A DNA stretch of 64,000 nucleotides from Mycogone perniciosa (GCA_025331125.1 JAOALB010000100.1:62001-126000), one strand, 5' to 3'. Numbered from the stretch's first letter, positions 33,163-45,828 are shown. Numbers and translations are program-made. Notes: a model not told the origin generated them from the sequence alone.

Positions 33163-35640
33163 ATGCAAGATCCTAGTGTTAACAGCGGTAGACGTGCATA
33201 CGCTCGCCCGCCAGCCTTGCCGATCAATCTCGTCACTGTAAATAATGCTGGGTCACTCCCTCACCAAGCCCGAGAGGCATCAAAGAATATATTCGCTAGC
33301 CATGGAACCTTGCTCGCAATACTTCTTCGTCATGAGGCGACCATCCAGAATCGCTGGCTAAAGAAGAAGAAGAAGCAGAGACTCAAAATTCTGCTGAGCG
33401 CCTGGCCAGATATGCCGACGATGCATCGTCCAGACTTCGATGCTCATCGCAAAAGGCTCAATGGATATCAAGATCGTTTTATGTGGCCTTACATCAACCA
33501 AGATGATCTCTTGAGCAACCACGCCTTACTGCTAATGCTCAATTCACGGGGACGTCATCCTCCGTCAGCTTTCGCCGCAGCTGATAGTGAGGCCATGCAC
33601 TTGGGCGCTTCGACACTACAGATCCCGACTGTGAGTTTAGGCGGTTACACTATGATACTGAATGGTGCCGATAACCCCGAAGACTATGGTAAACTATTAC
33701 GCTGGGAAGATCACCCTGAAAGCTTGGACTGGGTGTCTACGCAGAAACAGTTTGAACCTATGTGTGGCTTTTATGTTCTCCAAGCACAAGAAAGGGTTTT
33801 GGCCTTTCTGGTGGATTGTTGTCGGCAGATACTCCATGATATTCCAGAAGAAAAACTAACTTCCGATGCCTTCCCTATACAATCAGAGCCCTGTGTAAAG
33901 ACCGAGGCCGAAATAGGTGGGCTTCTATCTCTGGCAGTGATGACAGCAGAAGCCCCCTATCGACTTCCAGCAAAACTTGACCTTGGGTGGATTGAATCAA
34001 TGCTCAGGGCTAAAGCATCGGCCGCAGAAGACCACATATGGGCCATGCGAGAAGATCCAACATACTTCTCACACTACGTCCTAGAGGCCAAGGATCACTG
34101 GCGAGTAGCAGTGAAAATTCTCTATAGCGACACACATTACTCACTCAACGCAGCCGAAGAGCATATATTTTGGGCTCGCGTTATCCGCTCCACCGTCATA
34201 GGCGCCTATGAAGATCTCGATATCTTCACTATGCTTCACCAACAGGCTCAGAAGTTTAAATCGTTGGAGGCCAAATACGCTGCCACCGCTTCTCCTGCTA
34301 CAGACTTACCAGATGAGTTGCTGACAGCGCTTCTCAAGTTCCGATACTTCCTCAATAGGGCGGCTTGCCGTCAACGAACAAAATTGCAGGATGAATCTAT
34401 TGCATCGCCGCCGTTACGGAAGTTTATCGGTCGGAAGCGGTCAGTGGGGCCGAAATCTGACTTCAACATAAGCCACACTGCGAAGTACCTGATATGGCTC
34501 CTTTCTCAGCTGTGGATAGAAATAGAGTCGCCGTTGCGTATGCATATGGTCATAGATGAGCTGGAGAAGTTACGAAATGCTGAGCCAGAAGCACGAGATT
34601 GGATCACCTTGCCTGTGGGTCGTGTTATTGACAACCTTTCCATCATAGAGGAGTGTTTGAAACAGCTCGAGTTATACCAACCGTGGGTACGAAACTTTGA
34701 GAGTATTGCGGTGGATAAGAGAGATACGCTCGAAAAGGATTGTGACACGGAATGGACAGAGACGTTTGGCCCAAGTTGCGAGACTTATTCAGTCCCCAGC
34801 GAGAGCTATTATCCAGCTATTAAACAGGGCAATCCTTCCAACAAGAGGTTTTTTTATCCATCCGATAAACGCCGGACCAAAGAGAATGTGGAAGCTATGC
34901 AGCTTGCTGAGCGCAATCTGGACGAATTTTGGACCACCATCGACCGGCTATTTTGTACCAAGGATGGTGAGATTGGAGGAAAAGTCCTACACCAGCTGCT
35001 GTCGCAGCAACGCCTCCTGCAACGCACACCTGATTGGGTTGATGAGCCGAACGTTGCAACTAAGGGGCAGAGCAGACAAAGAGCTTTGAATCAAGATGCT
35101 CACGCCATCTATAAACCCTTGTCTACGCTGTATTTTGGTCAGAACTGTGCGAGCGATGTTGGCACTTCAGAAAAAGCCACCATCCCGGTACGGGCGAAGC
35201 AAAAGACAAGAGGATTAGCTCAAGATATTGGTACTGAGTCCACCACGGACATTATTGCAAAGGCTGTCCCTGAACCGACGGTCATCTCTGTTGATGCACG
35301 GGCACTAAAGGTGTTCCGTACCCTCTTCTTCAATGCGGCACAGACTTCCTCTCCCGGAGAGGTTGCTTGGAACGACTTCCTTCATGCCATGGTATCAATG
35401 AACTTTGTTGCAGAGAAGTTGTACGGGTCTGTCTGGCAATTTCAGATTGCGGACGGAGCGGGTCGGAGTAGTATCCATTTCCACGAACCACACCCCACGG
35501 GGAAGATACCGTTTTTCATGGCTAGGAGTTTTGGACGGAGACTAAATAGGGCCTTTGGGTGGGTGGGCGAAATGTTTGTGCTCAAGGACAAAGCAAATAA
35601 AGCAAATGGAAAGGCTGTGGCTATGGATAAGGCTGCTTAA
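33163..35640 (+). CDS. Uncharacterised fungal accessory protein, 825 aa
   Basis: An intronless frame from the first in-frame ATG (33163) to TAA. The frame upstream has no ATG. It is mostly helical-looking, with a Lys run after residue 65 (RWLKKKKKQRLKILL) and a C-terminal block GEVAWNDFLHAMVSMNFVAE, KLYGSVWQFQ, IHFHEPHPTGKIPFFMAR and FGRRLNRAFGW. I recognise this C-terminal signature from a large family of unnamed proteins common in plant- and insect-associated sordariomycetes. Its biochemical role is unknown to me. It has no signal peptide or membrane helix. Codon use looks richer in A/T third bases than the flanking housekeeping genes, as expected of an accessory gene. Confidence 0.78.
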   Translation: MQDPSVNSGRRAYARPPALPINLVTVNNAGSLPHQAREASKNIFASHGTLLAILLRHEATIQNRWLKKKKKQRLKILLSAWPDMPTMHRPDFDAHRKRLNGYQDRFMWPYINQDDLLSNHALLLMLNSRGRHPPSAFAAADSEAMHLGASTLQIPTVSLGGYTMILNGADNPEDYGKLLRWEDHPESLDWVSTQKQFEPMCGFYVLQAQERVLAFLVDCCRQILHDIPEEKLTSDAFPIQSEPCVKTEAEIGGLLSLAVMTAEAPYRLPAKLDLGWIESMLRAKASAAEDHIWAMREDPTYFSHYVLEAKDHWRVAVKILYSDTHYSLNAAEEHIFWARVIRSTVIGAYEDLDIFTMLHQQAQKFKSLEAKYAATASPATDLPDELLTALLKFRYFLNRAACRQRTKLQDESIASPPLRKFIGRKRSVGPKSDFNISHTAKYLIWLLSQLWIEIESPLRMHMVIDELEKLRNAEPEARDWITLPVGRVIDNLSIIEECLKQLELYQPWVRNFESIAVDKRDTLEKDCDTEWTETFGPSCETYSVPSESYYPAIKQGNPSNKRFFYPSDKRRTKENVEAMQLAERNLDEFWTTIDRLFCTKDGEIGGKVLHQLLSQQRLLQRTPDWVDEPNVATKGQSRQRALNQDAHAIYKPLSTLYFGQNCASDVGTSEKATIPVRAKQKTRGLAQDIGTESTTDIIAKAVPEPTVISVDARALKVFRTLFFNAAQTSSPGEVAWNDFLHAMVSMNFVAEKLYGSVWQFQIADGAGRSSIHFHEPHPTGKIPFFMARSFGRRLNRAFGWVGEMFVLKDKANKANGKAVAMDKAA

Positions 35641-36554
35641 AGGGGCCACACAGGGTCACTGACAAGTGAGTATCTAACAGGGGCCGCAAAACACATACTT
35701 GCCACGGCTAATTCTGATTACCACAGATTTCTCCTATGTATCTCTCGTTACGACTCTTATTCAACTGGTTTACATTCTATCAGCAATCGCCTATTAGGGC
35801 GTCGTTGTCTTTGACAGTCACTCTTTTTTTGTCCCCCGCTTGACAGAGCAACTGTTAGCTATCGTGCTTTTGACGGATTCGCATTCGCTTCCTCTCTCTG
35901 TCTATAGCCTAAAGTATGAATACTAGTCCTTCGTTACATGAAACGATACAACTATGCCGCATGTCAATTCCGTTTCATTTCGTGCTAGCCACAATGATAA
36001 GCCCCAAGTATCACCACGGCAAAGAAACGACGCAGGTGGTGGGCAGCGGAGTCTTATTAGGTCCCTATCACCGAATCAGCCGGTCTTAAATCCTTTCTTA
36101 TCCGGAGCATGAGCCCGGTTTTTTCGGCGCAGGCCGATCGCCACAATGCGTCAGCCTTTGCTTGTTCCCCATTCTGGAGAAAGGTATAATACTTCAGCTT
36201 ACATGACATGTAAGATTTTCGAAGCTAGAGAGTCTTGGCCGGCATATTTGTACCCCCGTTTCGTTGAAAAGAAATCCAGTGAGGCTGATATGGGGCCTCG
36301 GCTGCAGGAGATGCTTAAAAATGTGGCAAGCATTAGCGCAACGGGCCGGACCCAACCAAAAATCGGCATCCTCCTGAAGGCCCTTACGAGTGACATGACA
36401 CCGCACCCCCCCATGTGCTATACGTAATGCTTGGTTTGAGATGCTGGGTGGCTTGAATAAATACAGACCTCTCCTGTCGCACTTCGGCAGACTGCTGCCT
36501 CCCTCGCGGAATCTGCATACTACTCAGCCGACTAGTCTACGCACCTCACTCACC
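35641..36554. other. Intergenic
   Basis: 3' region of the accessory gene and promoter of the lipase gene. Short frames at 36146-36427 on both strands show nothing recognisable. Confidence 0.5.
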
Positions 36555-37992
36555 ATGGATTATGTCGGTGGAAGCCCAAAAGCGGACCATCTCTGCGTTC
36601 TTGTTCATGGGGTAAGATTCCCAACGTCTCTGGAATAAACCTCGCAACTTTATATCATGGCTAACGGCTGGTGTTGTTAGCTTTGGGGCAACCCGAACCA
36701 TATGAACAACATTGCCAAGACGCTGCGCGCGCAATACTCTCGAGACGAGCTGTATCTCCTCCTGGCGAAACGGAATAGCGGCAGTTTTACGTACGATGGC
36801 ATCGAGTTGGGCGGCGAGCGAGTTTGCGCCGAGATCATCGAGGAGATGCAGAATATCGAAAAGAACGGAGGCAAGGTCAAGAAGCTCAGCGTCGTGGGAT
36901 ACTCGTTGGGAGGCTTGGTATCCCGCTACGCTGTGGGGCTGCTCTATGCAAAAGGCATCTTGGACACTGTCGAGTGCATGGTGCGCGTCTCCGGCCCTTC
37001 TGTCACGAAAGGCGGTTGCTGATATGGAGCAGAACTTCACCACCTTTGCCTCTCCCCATCTTGGTGTGCGAACGCCCCTGAAAGGGTGGTACAATCACCT
37101 CTGGAATGTTCTGGGCGCAAGGACCCTGTCCATGTCAGGGAGGCAGTTATTTATCATTGACCAGTTCCGAGACACCAACCGACCCCTACTTGCTGTCATG
37201 ACGGACCCCAAGTCCATCTTCATGCTGGGGTTGCAAAAGTTCCAACGGCACACCTTGTACAGCAACATTGTCAACGACCGGAGTGCAGTGTATTACACCA
37301 CTTGCATCGAGAAGACTGATCCATACAACAACCTGGACCACATCAAGGCCAATTACCTGAAGGGGCAGGGAAACGTCATTTTGGACGCATCCAATCCTAT
37401 CACGCCCCGAATCAGACCTAGGGAGCCTGCGTCATTTTCATCACTTACGACAACTGCTATGCGGTGGCTCAAGAATGTCCCGTTCATGGCCACGATCACG
37501 ATAGTAGTGCCGATTGGCATAATAGTCTATCTCGTTAACTCCGCCATTCAAACAGTCCAAAGTTCCAAGCGCATAAGGCTCCATGAGGGCGGTATGGCTG
37601 GCTTCAACGTTGAAGAGTATAGGGTACCCATTCTCATAAAAGAGCTCCGCGAAGAAGTCGAACATGCGTATGAGGCGCTTAACAATTCCCAGAACCAAGA
37701 ATACCTGGGGGTTGAGGATGATGACGATGACGTGGCCATGAATGCTGACGAGAGGAGCACAATGGTAAGAGAGCGGAGGCTCTCGATGCCGACACAGCCA
37801 ACCTTGGCTTTGGCGCCGTGTCAGTTTGAGATGATCCGATCACTGAATACGCTCAACTGGAGGAAGTATCCGGTCTGGATTCACAATCATAGGCACTCCC
37901 ATGCCGCCATGATTGTCCGGATGGAGAGGAAGTCTTTTGACGAGGGTTGGCTGATTCTACAACATTTCGCAAACACGGAGTTCTTGATCTAA
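36555..37992 (+). CDS. Rog1-like lipase / serine esterase (DUF676 family)
   Basis: Exons 36555-36611, 36681-36980 and 37033-37992 encode 438 residues. Intron 2 (52 nt, donor GTGCGC) removes a stop and joins VECM to NFTTFASPHLGVR. It is an alpha/beta hydrolase: the oxyanion region is LVHGLWGNPNH (residues 15-25) and the nucleophile elbow is VVGYSLGGL (Ser94). NFTTFASPHLGVRTP and a C-terminal NHRHSHAAM His region complete the Rog1/DUF676 pattern. One membrane helix is visible near 270-292 (TITIVVPIGIIVYLVNSAI). The relatives are lipid-droplet or ER-associated monoacylglycerol or phospholipid hydrolases; the substrate cannot be told here. Confidence 0.88.
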
Positions 37993-38685
37993 GGATCGAT
38001 TAGATGTATTATTATTGTTGTTATTATTATCATGATCTAGAGTCGCGGAGGAGATGGAATCTGGTACAGGGAAATGCCGAAACCCGTTTCGCTTCGGATA
38101 TATATAGGAGTTTTGAGACTGGCATGCATGGAATACATTATTGACCGCGTTCAAGTTGAGAGCTGTACGGAGTACGGAGTACTCGTAGACAAACTGAGGC
38201 CCAAGCTTCGAGCTTCACATGCCGATGATCACGGATCAGCAAAGTCACGTGCAGCCGCCACCCCCAGATTCAGATTGGCGCACTGCAGCTTTTCCCCTCA
38301 CTACCAGCCAATCACAGCCTCGCAAGCCAACTGGGCGAGCACCATAGAAAAGTTCATCTCGTGCTATTGCCATCGCAATCATTCGATTCGGTTCCTCACC
38401 AGCCAGAGGTCTTGGATTGCCCTCGTCCTTTCCATCCTCTTCTTGGCTGCTCTCCTCACTTGTCTTCTTCCTTTCGCAGGCCGCCATCCTCTGCGAATGT
38501 TCCTTCGTAACAATTGATACGAAAAGCGCCGAGGTGCTGACTGAGAGGCACCGAGTCTTGTGCGGTTCCATGACATACTCCGACGTCTCCGCCGAGTGAG
38601 CTCTAGGGCTGCGCAACTGTACATATCAAGGCACACATACACAACTTCCATCTTCTCTCCTGGTCTGGCGACTCTATCATCCACC
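37993..38685. other. Intergenic
   Basis: 3' UTR of the lipase gene with ATT-repeat (38008-38030), then the promoter of the PRELI gene with two overlapping GTACGGAGTAC copies at 38165-38182. Confidence 0.5.
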
Positions 38686-39393
38686 ATGGTTCTCACGCAC
38701 ACCACTAACCATACTTACTCCCACCCGTTTCCGACTGTCACCCTCGCCTACTTCCTGCGCTACTCCTCCCCGCAGCTCAATCCGTTTGCCGCCCATGTCC
38801 TCAGCACCGACACAATCTCGAGCCATCTCGATCCCCAGACGCAGCGTCTTCACACTACGCGCATTCACCTGAAGAAGAGTCGAATGCCAAGCGCCGTGTA
38901 CAAGCTGCTGCCCGCCAGTGTGTCCGGAGGCGGCTCCGGTGGCGAAAAGGCATCGTATATTCTCGAGACGAGCGTCATGGATATCAAGGAAGGATGGATG
39001 AAGACGGAGAGCCGCAACCTGAACTTCACCGGTGTGCTGTCAGTGGTTGAGAAGCAGCACTTCAGCATCCCCGCCACACCGGAAGCCATCGCTAAGAACG
39101 AGACCGATGTGAAAACCACCGTCATGTTCAAGTCGCGGCTCGGCGAGAAGATCAGAGGGAAAATCGGCCAGGCTCAGGGAGACGGCGGCTGGCTGCCGGG
39201 CCTCATTGGCGGGTGGGGCGCAAAAGGCATCCAGCGCAGCATTGAGAGCCTTGCCTCTACCAAGACCATCGACCAGCTGAGCAAGAGCCGTGACGGCATG
39301 CGGCTCGTGCTTGAGCGGCTTCGCAACGGCGGCGTCATCAGCGTATTGGAAAATCTACGACGAGAGCGCCAAAGACAGGCCATGACGATGTAA
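38686..39393 (+). CDS. PRELI/MSF1-domain mitochondrial lipid-transfer protein (Ups2/Ups3-like)
   Basis: An intronless frame of 235 residues from ATG 38686. The PRELI/MSF1 domain spans almost the whole protein: NHTYSHPFPTVTLAYFLRYS at the start, NPFAAHVLSTDTISSHLDP, TTRIHLKKSRMP, and ETSVMDIKEGWMKTESRNLN in the middle. Ups proteins with Mdm35 carry phosphatidic acid or phosphatidylserine between the two mitochondrial membranes for cardiolipin and PE synthesis. The long HLDP..LHTTR pattern fits Ups2/Ups3 rather than Ups1, but this is a weak distinction. Confidence 0.85.
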   Translation: MVLTHTTNHTYSHPFPTVTLAYFLRYSSPQLNPFAAHVLSTDTISSHLDPQTQRLHTTRIHLKKSRMPSAVYKLLPASVSGGGSGGEKASYILETSVMDIKEGWMKTESRNLNFTGVLSVVEKQHFSIPATPEAIAKNETDVKTTVMFKSRLGEKIRGKIGQAQGDGGWLPGLIGGWGAKGIQRSIESLASTKTIDQLSKSRDGMRLVLERLRNGGVISVLENLRRERQRQAMTM

Positions 39394-40803
39394 CGGACGA
39401 ATATAAATGTACCAAAAAAAATCCCATCCCCGGGCTAACGGAAGATGCTGGAACCGGATCGCATTGGCGCACCAGGGCGTCTTATGACTGATGGATCGTG
39501 TATCCCTATTTGTATACCACCACTTATATCTTTTTTTTTCCTTAGCAAGGCGCTATGTTGTACTTTTTAACGGCTTGGGGGATGGGAGTCATTGACGCTC
39601 GGCATGGAATGACTGGACTGAGACTTGTGTTCTATGGAAAAGTTGGTGCGTGGTCACGCAACGGAACGCGTGGCATCCCCTCTCTTGTATTGAGTTGAGA
39701 TACTCATGGGTGAATGGAAAAGGTGTTTAGGTCATTATTGCATGGTATATGTCGTGACCTCAATTTGATACTGCCGGATAGATGACTCCAGGAACTATGA
39801 CACTTCCTCCGAGACATCCTGGATGAATCCACCCCGGTTTGCTGCTTAGCTCCTATCTACCCAGGCTTTTACAACGACACTTTGCTTCGAGCATACGAGT
39901 ACGGAGCACTCATACAACATATGCACCGTACCAGCACATTCGTGTTAGCGTTGACAAGAGTCGTCGGATAGTTCGGTTAGGGTTACGGTCTCATCTCCCC
40001 CGGATCTCACCCCCAAGTACTCCGTACTCCGTACATACAGATCAGGTAGTAAAATCCTCATTGTGGCTTGCATGGATGGCAGCAATCCGTCTTCCGGCTC
40101 GACAGCGGTGTTCCCCCGGCCGCCGCAGTCGGTGACGGGATCTAGGGAGTGGGCCGAAAGGGCAGCGGAACAGCGAAAGACGATCCGGCGGTGACAGCGC
40201 ATCTCCGCTAAAAGAGCCAGGGTCCATAGGTAGCAAAAAAAGGGCCCTGGAACCAGAATTGCTTTTTCAATATGTACGTATGGACGATCTTTTGCACTGC
40301 TTCCCCGGGTTTACATTTAAAATTAATCAATATCCTGGGATAAAATAGAGACTGAGAAAAAAAAAACTACCGGAGACCCGCATTTTCTACAGCCGGGCAT
40401 CGGTACATTAGCTGGGTCCCCTCTTCTTCCCCTCATAGGCATAGGTAGGACGTCTGGTCCGTCCAACAGCGAGCGACTCTCCGTTTCTCCCGATTCGATC
40501 CACGAGTAAAGCGCGGATTATCAAAGACCAAGCAAAGCACTGGCTAAAACTCGGTAATTCGGAGGGTCCCAGCTGGGCTGCTTCTCGGTGTGGGGGGTTC
40601 GGGGGGGGAATTAGACAAGACGCTCACTGCTCTAGTATTTGCAACCAAACCTTGCCCAACCGAACCGAACAGTTACTACTAGATTAACAGTTTGCTGCTA
40701 CTACTTACTACTTACTACTTACTACATCCTCCGTACTATTTGCTACCTAGTACTGCTAAACCAACTAAAGCCTCCTCAACCCCCTCGAAATATTGGCGGG
40801 GCA
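39394..40803. other. Intergenic
   Basis: About 1.4 kb. Holds tandem GTACTCC motif copies (40017-40034), a short telomere-like GTTAGGGTTA (about 39975) and a TTACTAC repeat (40697-40725) in the leader of the phosphatase gene. No gene supported. Confidence 0.5.
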
Positions 40804-41560
40804 ATGTTCCCCGTCCGGTCTTCACGACCGTCCTCGACGATTATCGCCGCCCAAAAGCCCGCGGCCAAGCAAAGCGCAATGCCGGGTCCGGGCGAGCCCA
40901 TCTCCGTGCTGTTTGTCTGCTTGGGCAACATCTGCCGGTCGACCATGGCCGAGGGTATCTTCCGCGACTTGGCCCAGCAGCCGCCGTACAAGGCCAAGAT
41001 TGGCAACATTGACTCGTGCGGCACTGGTTAGTAGTGTGGCGTCCGGCCTGATCTGATGCATCATGGTGGCAGTGGGAAAGAGAGTGTGATGATTGATCGA
41101 TTGCGTTTTGCAGCTGCCTATCACGCCGGCGAGGCGCCGGATCCGCGAACCAGGTCAACGCTGGAGAAGCACGGCATCGAGGACTATGACCACTCTGCTC
41201 GTCGCGTACGTCTGCCAAACAGCGACTTTTTTCCTCCTTTTCTTCTCGTCTCTCTCTCTCCTTTTCGCCATTCACGCACGACTAACACAAATCCATCTGC
41301 AGTTCCAGAGGAGCGACTTCGAAAAGTTCAACTACATCTTCGCCATGGACAAATCGAACCTATCAGACCTACAACGCCTGCAGCGCGAAAACTCCGACAC
41401 AAAAGCCAAGGTGATGCTATTCGGCGAGTTCAGCGGGACGAAGAAGGCCGAGATTGTCAGCGATCCGTACTACGGCGGCCCGGAAGGTTTCGACAAGACG
41501 TTTGAGCAGTGTTCGAGGTTTGCCAAGAACTTTTTGAAAGACGTTGTGGGCAGCGAGTAG
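40804..41560 (+). CDS. ltp1: Low-molecular-weight protein-tyrosine phosphatase
   Basis: Exons 40804-41026, 41114-41205 and 41303-41560 give 190 residues. The P-loop is VCLGNICRSTMAEG: CX5R with Cys39 nucleophile and Arg45. The general-acid loop SDPYYGG has Asp159. These are the two hallmark motifs of LMW-PTP. The first ATG (40804) gives a 30-residue extension before the domain. A second ATG at 40879 would give the usual length (165 aa), so the start is uncertain. Confidence 0.92.
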
Positions 41561-43237
41561 AGAGAGAGGGAGAGAGAGGGAGAGAGAAAAAAAGGGGAAG
41601 AAGAAAAAAATTGAGCAAGCAAAGGGGTGCAGGTGAACCGAGATTTGATACCCAACACTATTATCACTGGGATACACATACAAGTACATACTACATACAT
41701 CCACGCCATACAGAAGAGCTCTGGGAAGAGTGGTTTGCCAAAGAACGTTTTGAGGAGAACGCATGTGAGACATGAGCCCGCCTTCTTGTATCTCTTGCGT
41801 CTCGAAACTCGTCGACTTCAGCCCTATGACATGTGGAGCCACTAAACAGGCGGGGGGGATGTTGAGAAAAAAGCAAGTTTTCAACCCGGGCGTCCGGATG
41901 GCAGGCCAAGAGACACAGGACGTGGTCTTCGTGAAGGATGGAAAAATTCGTTGTTGAGGGGCCGGCCTAGGGCTGGAGATGGGACTGGTGGTGACGCATG
42001 TGTTTTGGTGATGCAGTAGTGATGTTACCTTAGGTAGGACTAGCTGTTCTAGTCTGCAGTTCAGGCATGTAGTGCTTCTGGTCGGTGAAGTCACATTATC
42101 AGAGTTGACGGTTTCTTTCCATGTTGCTGTTGTCACTTCAGGTCAGTGGTGTCAGGAATCCCGGGGCTGAATGTAACGGCCGACCGGCGCCGGAGAAAGG
42201 AGGAAATATGGCCCACGGCCTCCCTAACGGACCATTTAGTGACTATAGGATAAGAACCATGATGCTTCGTGGCTCTTTTGGCAAACTACTAGATATCTAC
42301 TACTAATCAAAATGGCAACGTATGTGGTTCGGAGTTCCATCGTAGCAATGTTTCCGGACAGCACCGAGCCTACTCCGCACTCCGCAGCAGGTTTGGTTAT
42401 TTTGCTCCGCCACTGAGCTCCGGGACGGATAGGTCACACTCCGATGCTTTTCCCACCAGGTCAAGCATTAGTAGACGCAGTCATGGCAAAAAAAACACCG
42501 GAAGATGACGAAATGAGACGTATTGTTCCGAACAAAGACAAAGAGGCTCTTGGCCCCCAGGGGGCTGAGGCTTATTGCGCGCGGCTAACGAGACTCAATC
42601 ACAGCTTCGGCGCCTGCTATTGGCCGCCCGGCAAGATCCCAAACCGGGGCGGAGGCTCAGCACGCTCGTTCGTGACCAGCGAGAGCGCAGAGCGCAAAGC
42701 ATGAGAGCTGGTGTGGACACAGGGAACAGTGGGCTCAATTCGACGTGGCCAACCACGTCCCGTTCCGTTGATGCAGAGATGGGATGACATGGCTGTCCAG
42801 CAGTTTGAGGTAGCAATAGATATGGAGGTGCGACACTGACCTTTTCCGCCCGTTTCCCTCGTTTCCCTCTTTTTATATAGTATCGTGAGGGGAGCCCTTT
42901 TCCTGTCGCCCTTCATTCCTCTTTCGCCAGCAGACTATCTGTTTCCGGCGTCAGTCAGTCCGCTCGCTTTTTTGCTTGCCACTCTCGACGGGTTTCTTTG
43001 TCTCTGCCGTGATAGCTCCACGTGCACCTACCACCACACACCACCACATACCACCTACAGGTACTGCGAAGTACTGCTACTGTTACTGCTGCTGCTACTG
43101 CTGCTGCTACTGCCACTGCTACGGCAATCGAATCGCCTGACATAAAATCCTCGAACCCCTCAACATTTCTTCTCCCCCATCAATCCCCCGCGAAATCGAC
43201 GCCATCCAACGCAAAACCCCCTTCAACACGCGAAACC
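41561..43237. other. Intergenic
   Basis: About 1.7 kb. GA-rich stretch (41560-41610) after ltp1, then unremarkable sequence. The 3' third is the slt2 promoter and leader with a TAC/TGC trinucleotide tract (43072-43122). No gene supported. Confidence 0.5.
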
Positions 43238-44850
43238 ATGGCGGATCTTCAGGGACGCAAAGTCTTCAAGGTCTTCAACCAGGACTTTGTGGTTGACGAG
43301 CGATACACCGTCACCAAGGAGCTTGGTCAGGGCGCATACGGCATCGTCTGGTGAGTGAGCCAGCAGAGCATAGCACAGCATAGATAGCATAGCTTGCTTT
43401 CTCCCCCCCCCGCTTCTGCCTATTTTCTACCCCGCCATGATGTGAAGCTGACGACGAGCTCTCTCGACGCGATAACAGTGCTGCCGTCAACAATCAGACC
43501 AACGAAGGCGTTGCCATCAAGAAGGTTACCAATGTTTTTAGCAAGAAGATTCTCGCCAAGCGCGCCTTGCGCGAGATTAAGCTGCTGCAGCACTTTCGCG
43601 GCCATCGCAACGTGAGTGACGACATAGCAAGCGTGACGCGCCATAGATATCATATCGCACATCAATGGCTGATGATGGTGCTGTTTGCAGATTACCTGTC
43701 TCTATGACATGGATATTCCCCGGCCGGACAATTTCAACGAGACGTATCTCTACGAAGGTCAGTTATGTAGATCGCACTGAGCAGCGCTTCCGGCAGTGTT
43801 CCGCGTCTGCGAAAACGTTGAAGCTGACTTTGAGACGCAGAGCTGATGGAGTGCGATCTGGCTGCTATCATCCGCTCTGGCCAGCCTCTCACCGACGCCC
43901 ACTTCCAATCATTCATCTACCAGATCCTCTGCGGTCTCAAGTATATCCACTCGGCCAACGTCCTGCACCGCGACTTGAAGCCCGGCAACCTGCTTGTTAA
44001 CGCCGACTGCGAGCTGAAGATTTGCGATTTTGGCCTTGCGCGAGGCTTCTCCATCGACCCCGAGGAGAATGCCGGATACATGACGGAATATGTTGCCACG
44101 AGATGGTACCGCGCTCCCGAGATTATGTTGAGCTTCCAGAGCTACACAAAAGCTAGTATGTCCCCCGCAAGCCCTTATCCATCATCTCACAAGCACCAAA
44201 TGTTCCCGACTCTGACACGAGTAGTTGATGTGTGGTCTGTTGGCTGCATTCTTGCCGAGCTTCTCGGTGGTAGGCCATTCTTCAAGGGCCGAGACTATGT
44301 CGACCAGCTTAACCAGATTCTCCATATTCTCGGAACGCCGAATGAAGAGACGCTCTGCCGCATTGGCTCTCCTCGGGCCCAGGAATACGTCCGCAACCTG
44401 CCGTTTATGCCCAAGAAGCCATTCCCCAACCTTTTCCCCAACGCCAACCCCGACGCTCTCGACCTTCTCGACAAGATGCTCGCCTTCGACCCGTCATCTC
44501 GTATTAGCGTTGAGCAGGCGCTTGAGCACCCATATTTGCACATTTGGCACGATGCTTCTGACGAGCCCGATTGCCCTACGACATTCAACTTCGACTTCGA
44601 GGTCATCGACGAGGTTGGCGACATGCGCAAGATGATTCTGGATGAGGTCATGCGATTCCGTCAGACTGTTCGGACCGTACCCGGTGGTGGTGCTGGCCAA
44701 GGATTGCCAGGCCAGCAGATTCCAGGACAGGTGCCAATGCCACAAGCAAGTGGCCAGTGGACGGCCGAGGACCCCCGGCCACAGGAATACATGGGACTCC
44801 CTAATGGGCTTGAGCAAGATCTTCAAGCAGGCATGGACCTCAGAAGGTAG
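43238..44850 (+). CDS. slt2: Cell-wall-integrity MAP kinase (Slt2/Mpk1, Mgv1 type)
   Basis: Five exons: 43238-43350, 43479-43611, 43691-43757, 43841-44155 and 44225-44850, giving 417 residues. The kinase motifs are intact: Gly loop GQGAYGIV (30-37), VAIKK (Lys52), HRDLKPGN (147-154), DFG (167-169) and the activation TEY (186-188). TEY plus the C-terminal Gln/Gly/Pro-rich tail (GQGLPGQQIPGQVPMPQ) mark the Slt2 class rather than Hog1 (TGY). Slt2 is the last kinase of the Pkc1 pathway for cell-wall stress. Confidence 0.96.
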
Positions 44851-45828
44851 GCGGGTGCGCCGTGCCCGAAATATCTGTTTGTTGGCGTCAAGGCCATCTT
44901 TGGAAACACAGCGATAAAAAAAAGTCTTGCCTGTTGAAATTGAAGAGTCCTATTGGATATCCTTGAAACTGGTGGGGGGATGAAGCGGTGGATGAAGGGG
45001 ATCCAGGGCTGCAACTGACAAGGTCAATTAAGACGGCGACATAATGAGAGAATACGGGACTAGGGGGCAAGAATGCGCGAATGATGAGGATACTACCTAG
45101 TGACGACCTGGAGACTCTACTTAGAGCATCACGTTAATTCAGAAAGAATAAACAAGCTCCTCGCTTTTCCTTTCGTATTCCATCTGATGTCACTGGAATC
45201 GTAAACGAGATAATATCGTCTTATTTAAGTAGCCGCCCTGTGCTACCCTCATAAGCTACAGACTTCGTACACGAGGATGACACTCCACCAGGTCAGATAT
45301 ACGGCCGCATTTCATTTCTTTCAATTTCCGTAACCGCCCGCTTTGCATAGGACTATTGGATTTTGAACCATGGCATGCGTCACTGTAAGATGAAATATGC
45401 GGTCATTGTCCTATCTTTAAAATCGGATGATAGATGCTGAACTGTACTCTCTAGGTATTATGAGGGTGGGTGAAGATGAGCTTGATGGAAAGGGTAGTGG
45501 AGTCCTAACATGTGTAAAGTGAAATTGAGTCGCTTCGGGATGTAGAGATATCGAAACACAAAATTCGCTTGTAGAAACCACAAGTCTCACTAGGTTTTGG
45601 TCTTTGTTTGAATAAATCGTCTTGTCTTATCTTGTCTTGTATGCGTATGTATGTACAGTCTATATGCTACCTATATACAATTCCCTTCGACTCCCTCCGA
45701 TCCTTGGTATGTAGCGAGAAATCAAGCATTGTCGCCTCCAGACATTAGTGTCCCCCTTCCCATAAACACGAGATCCGTAAACAAAAATCATTGTTTTTTT
45801 AATAAAGTAAAAGAATGGTTGAAAGTGT
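44851..45828. other. Intergenic between convergent genes
   Basis: 3' UTRs of slt2 and the DUF3455 gene with A/T-rich stretches. No gene supported. Confidence 0.5.
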
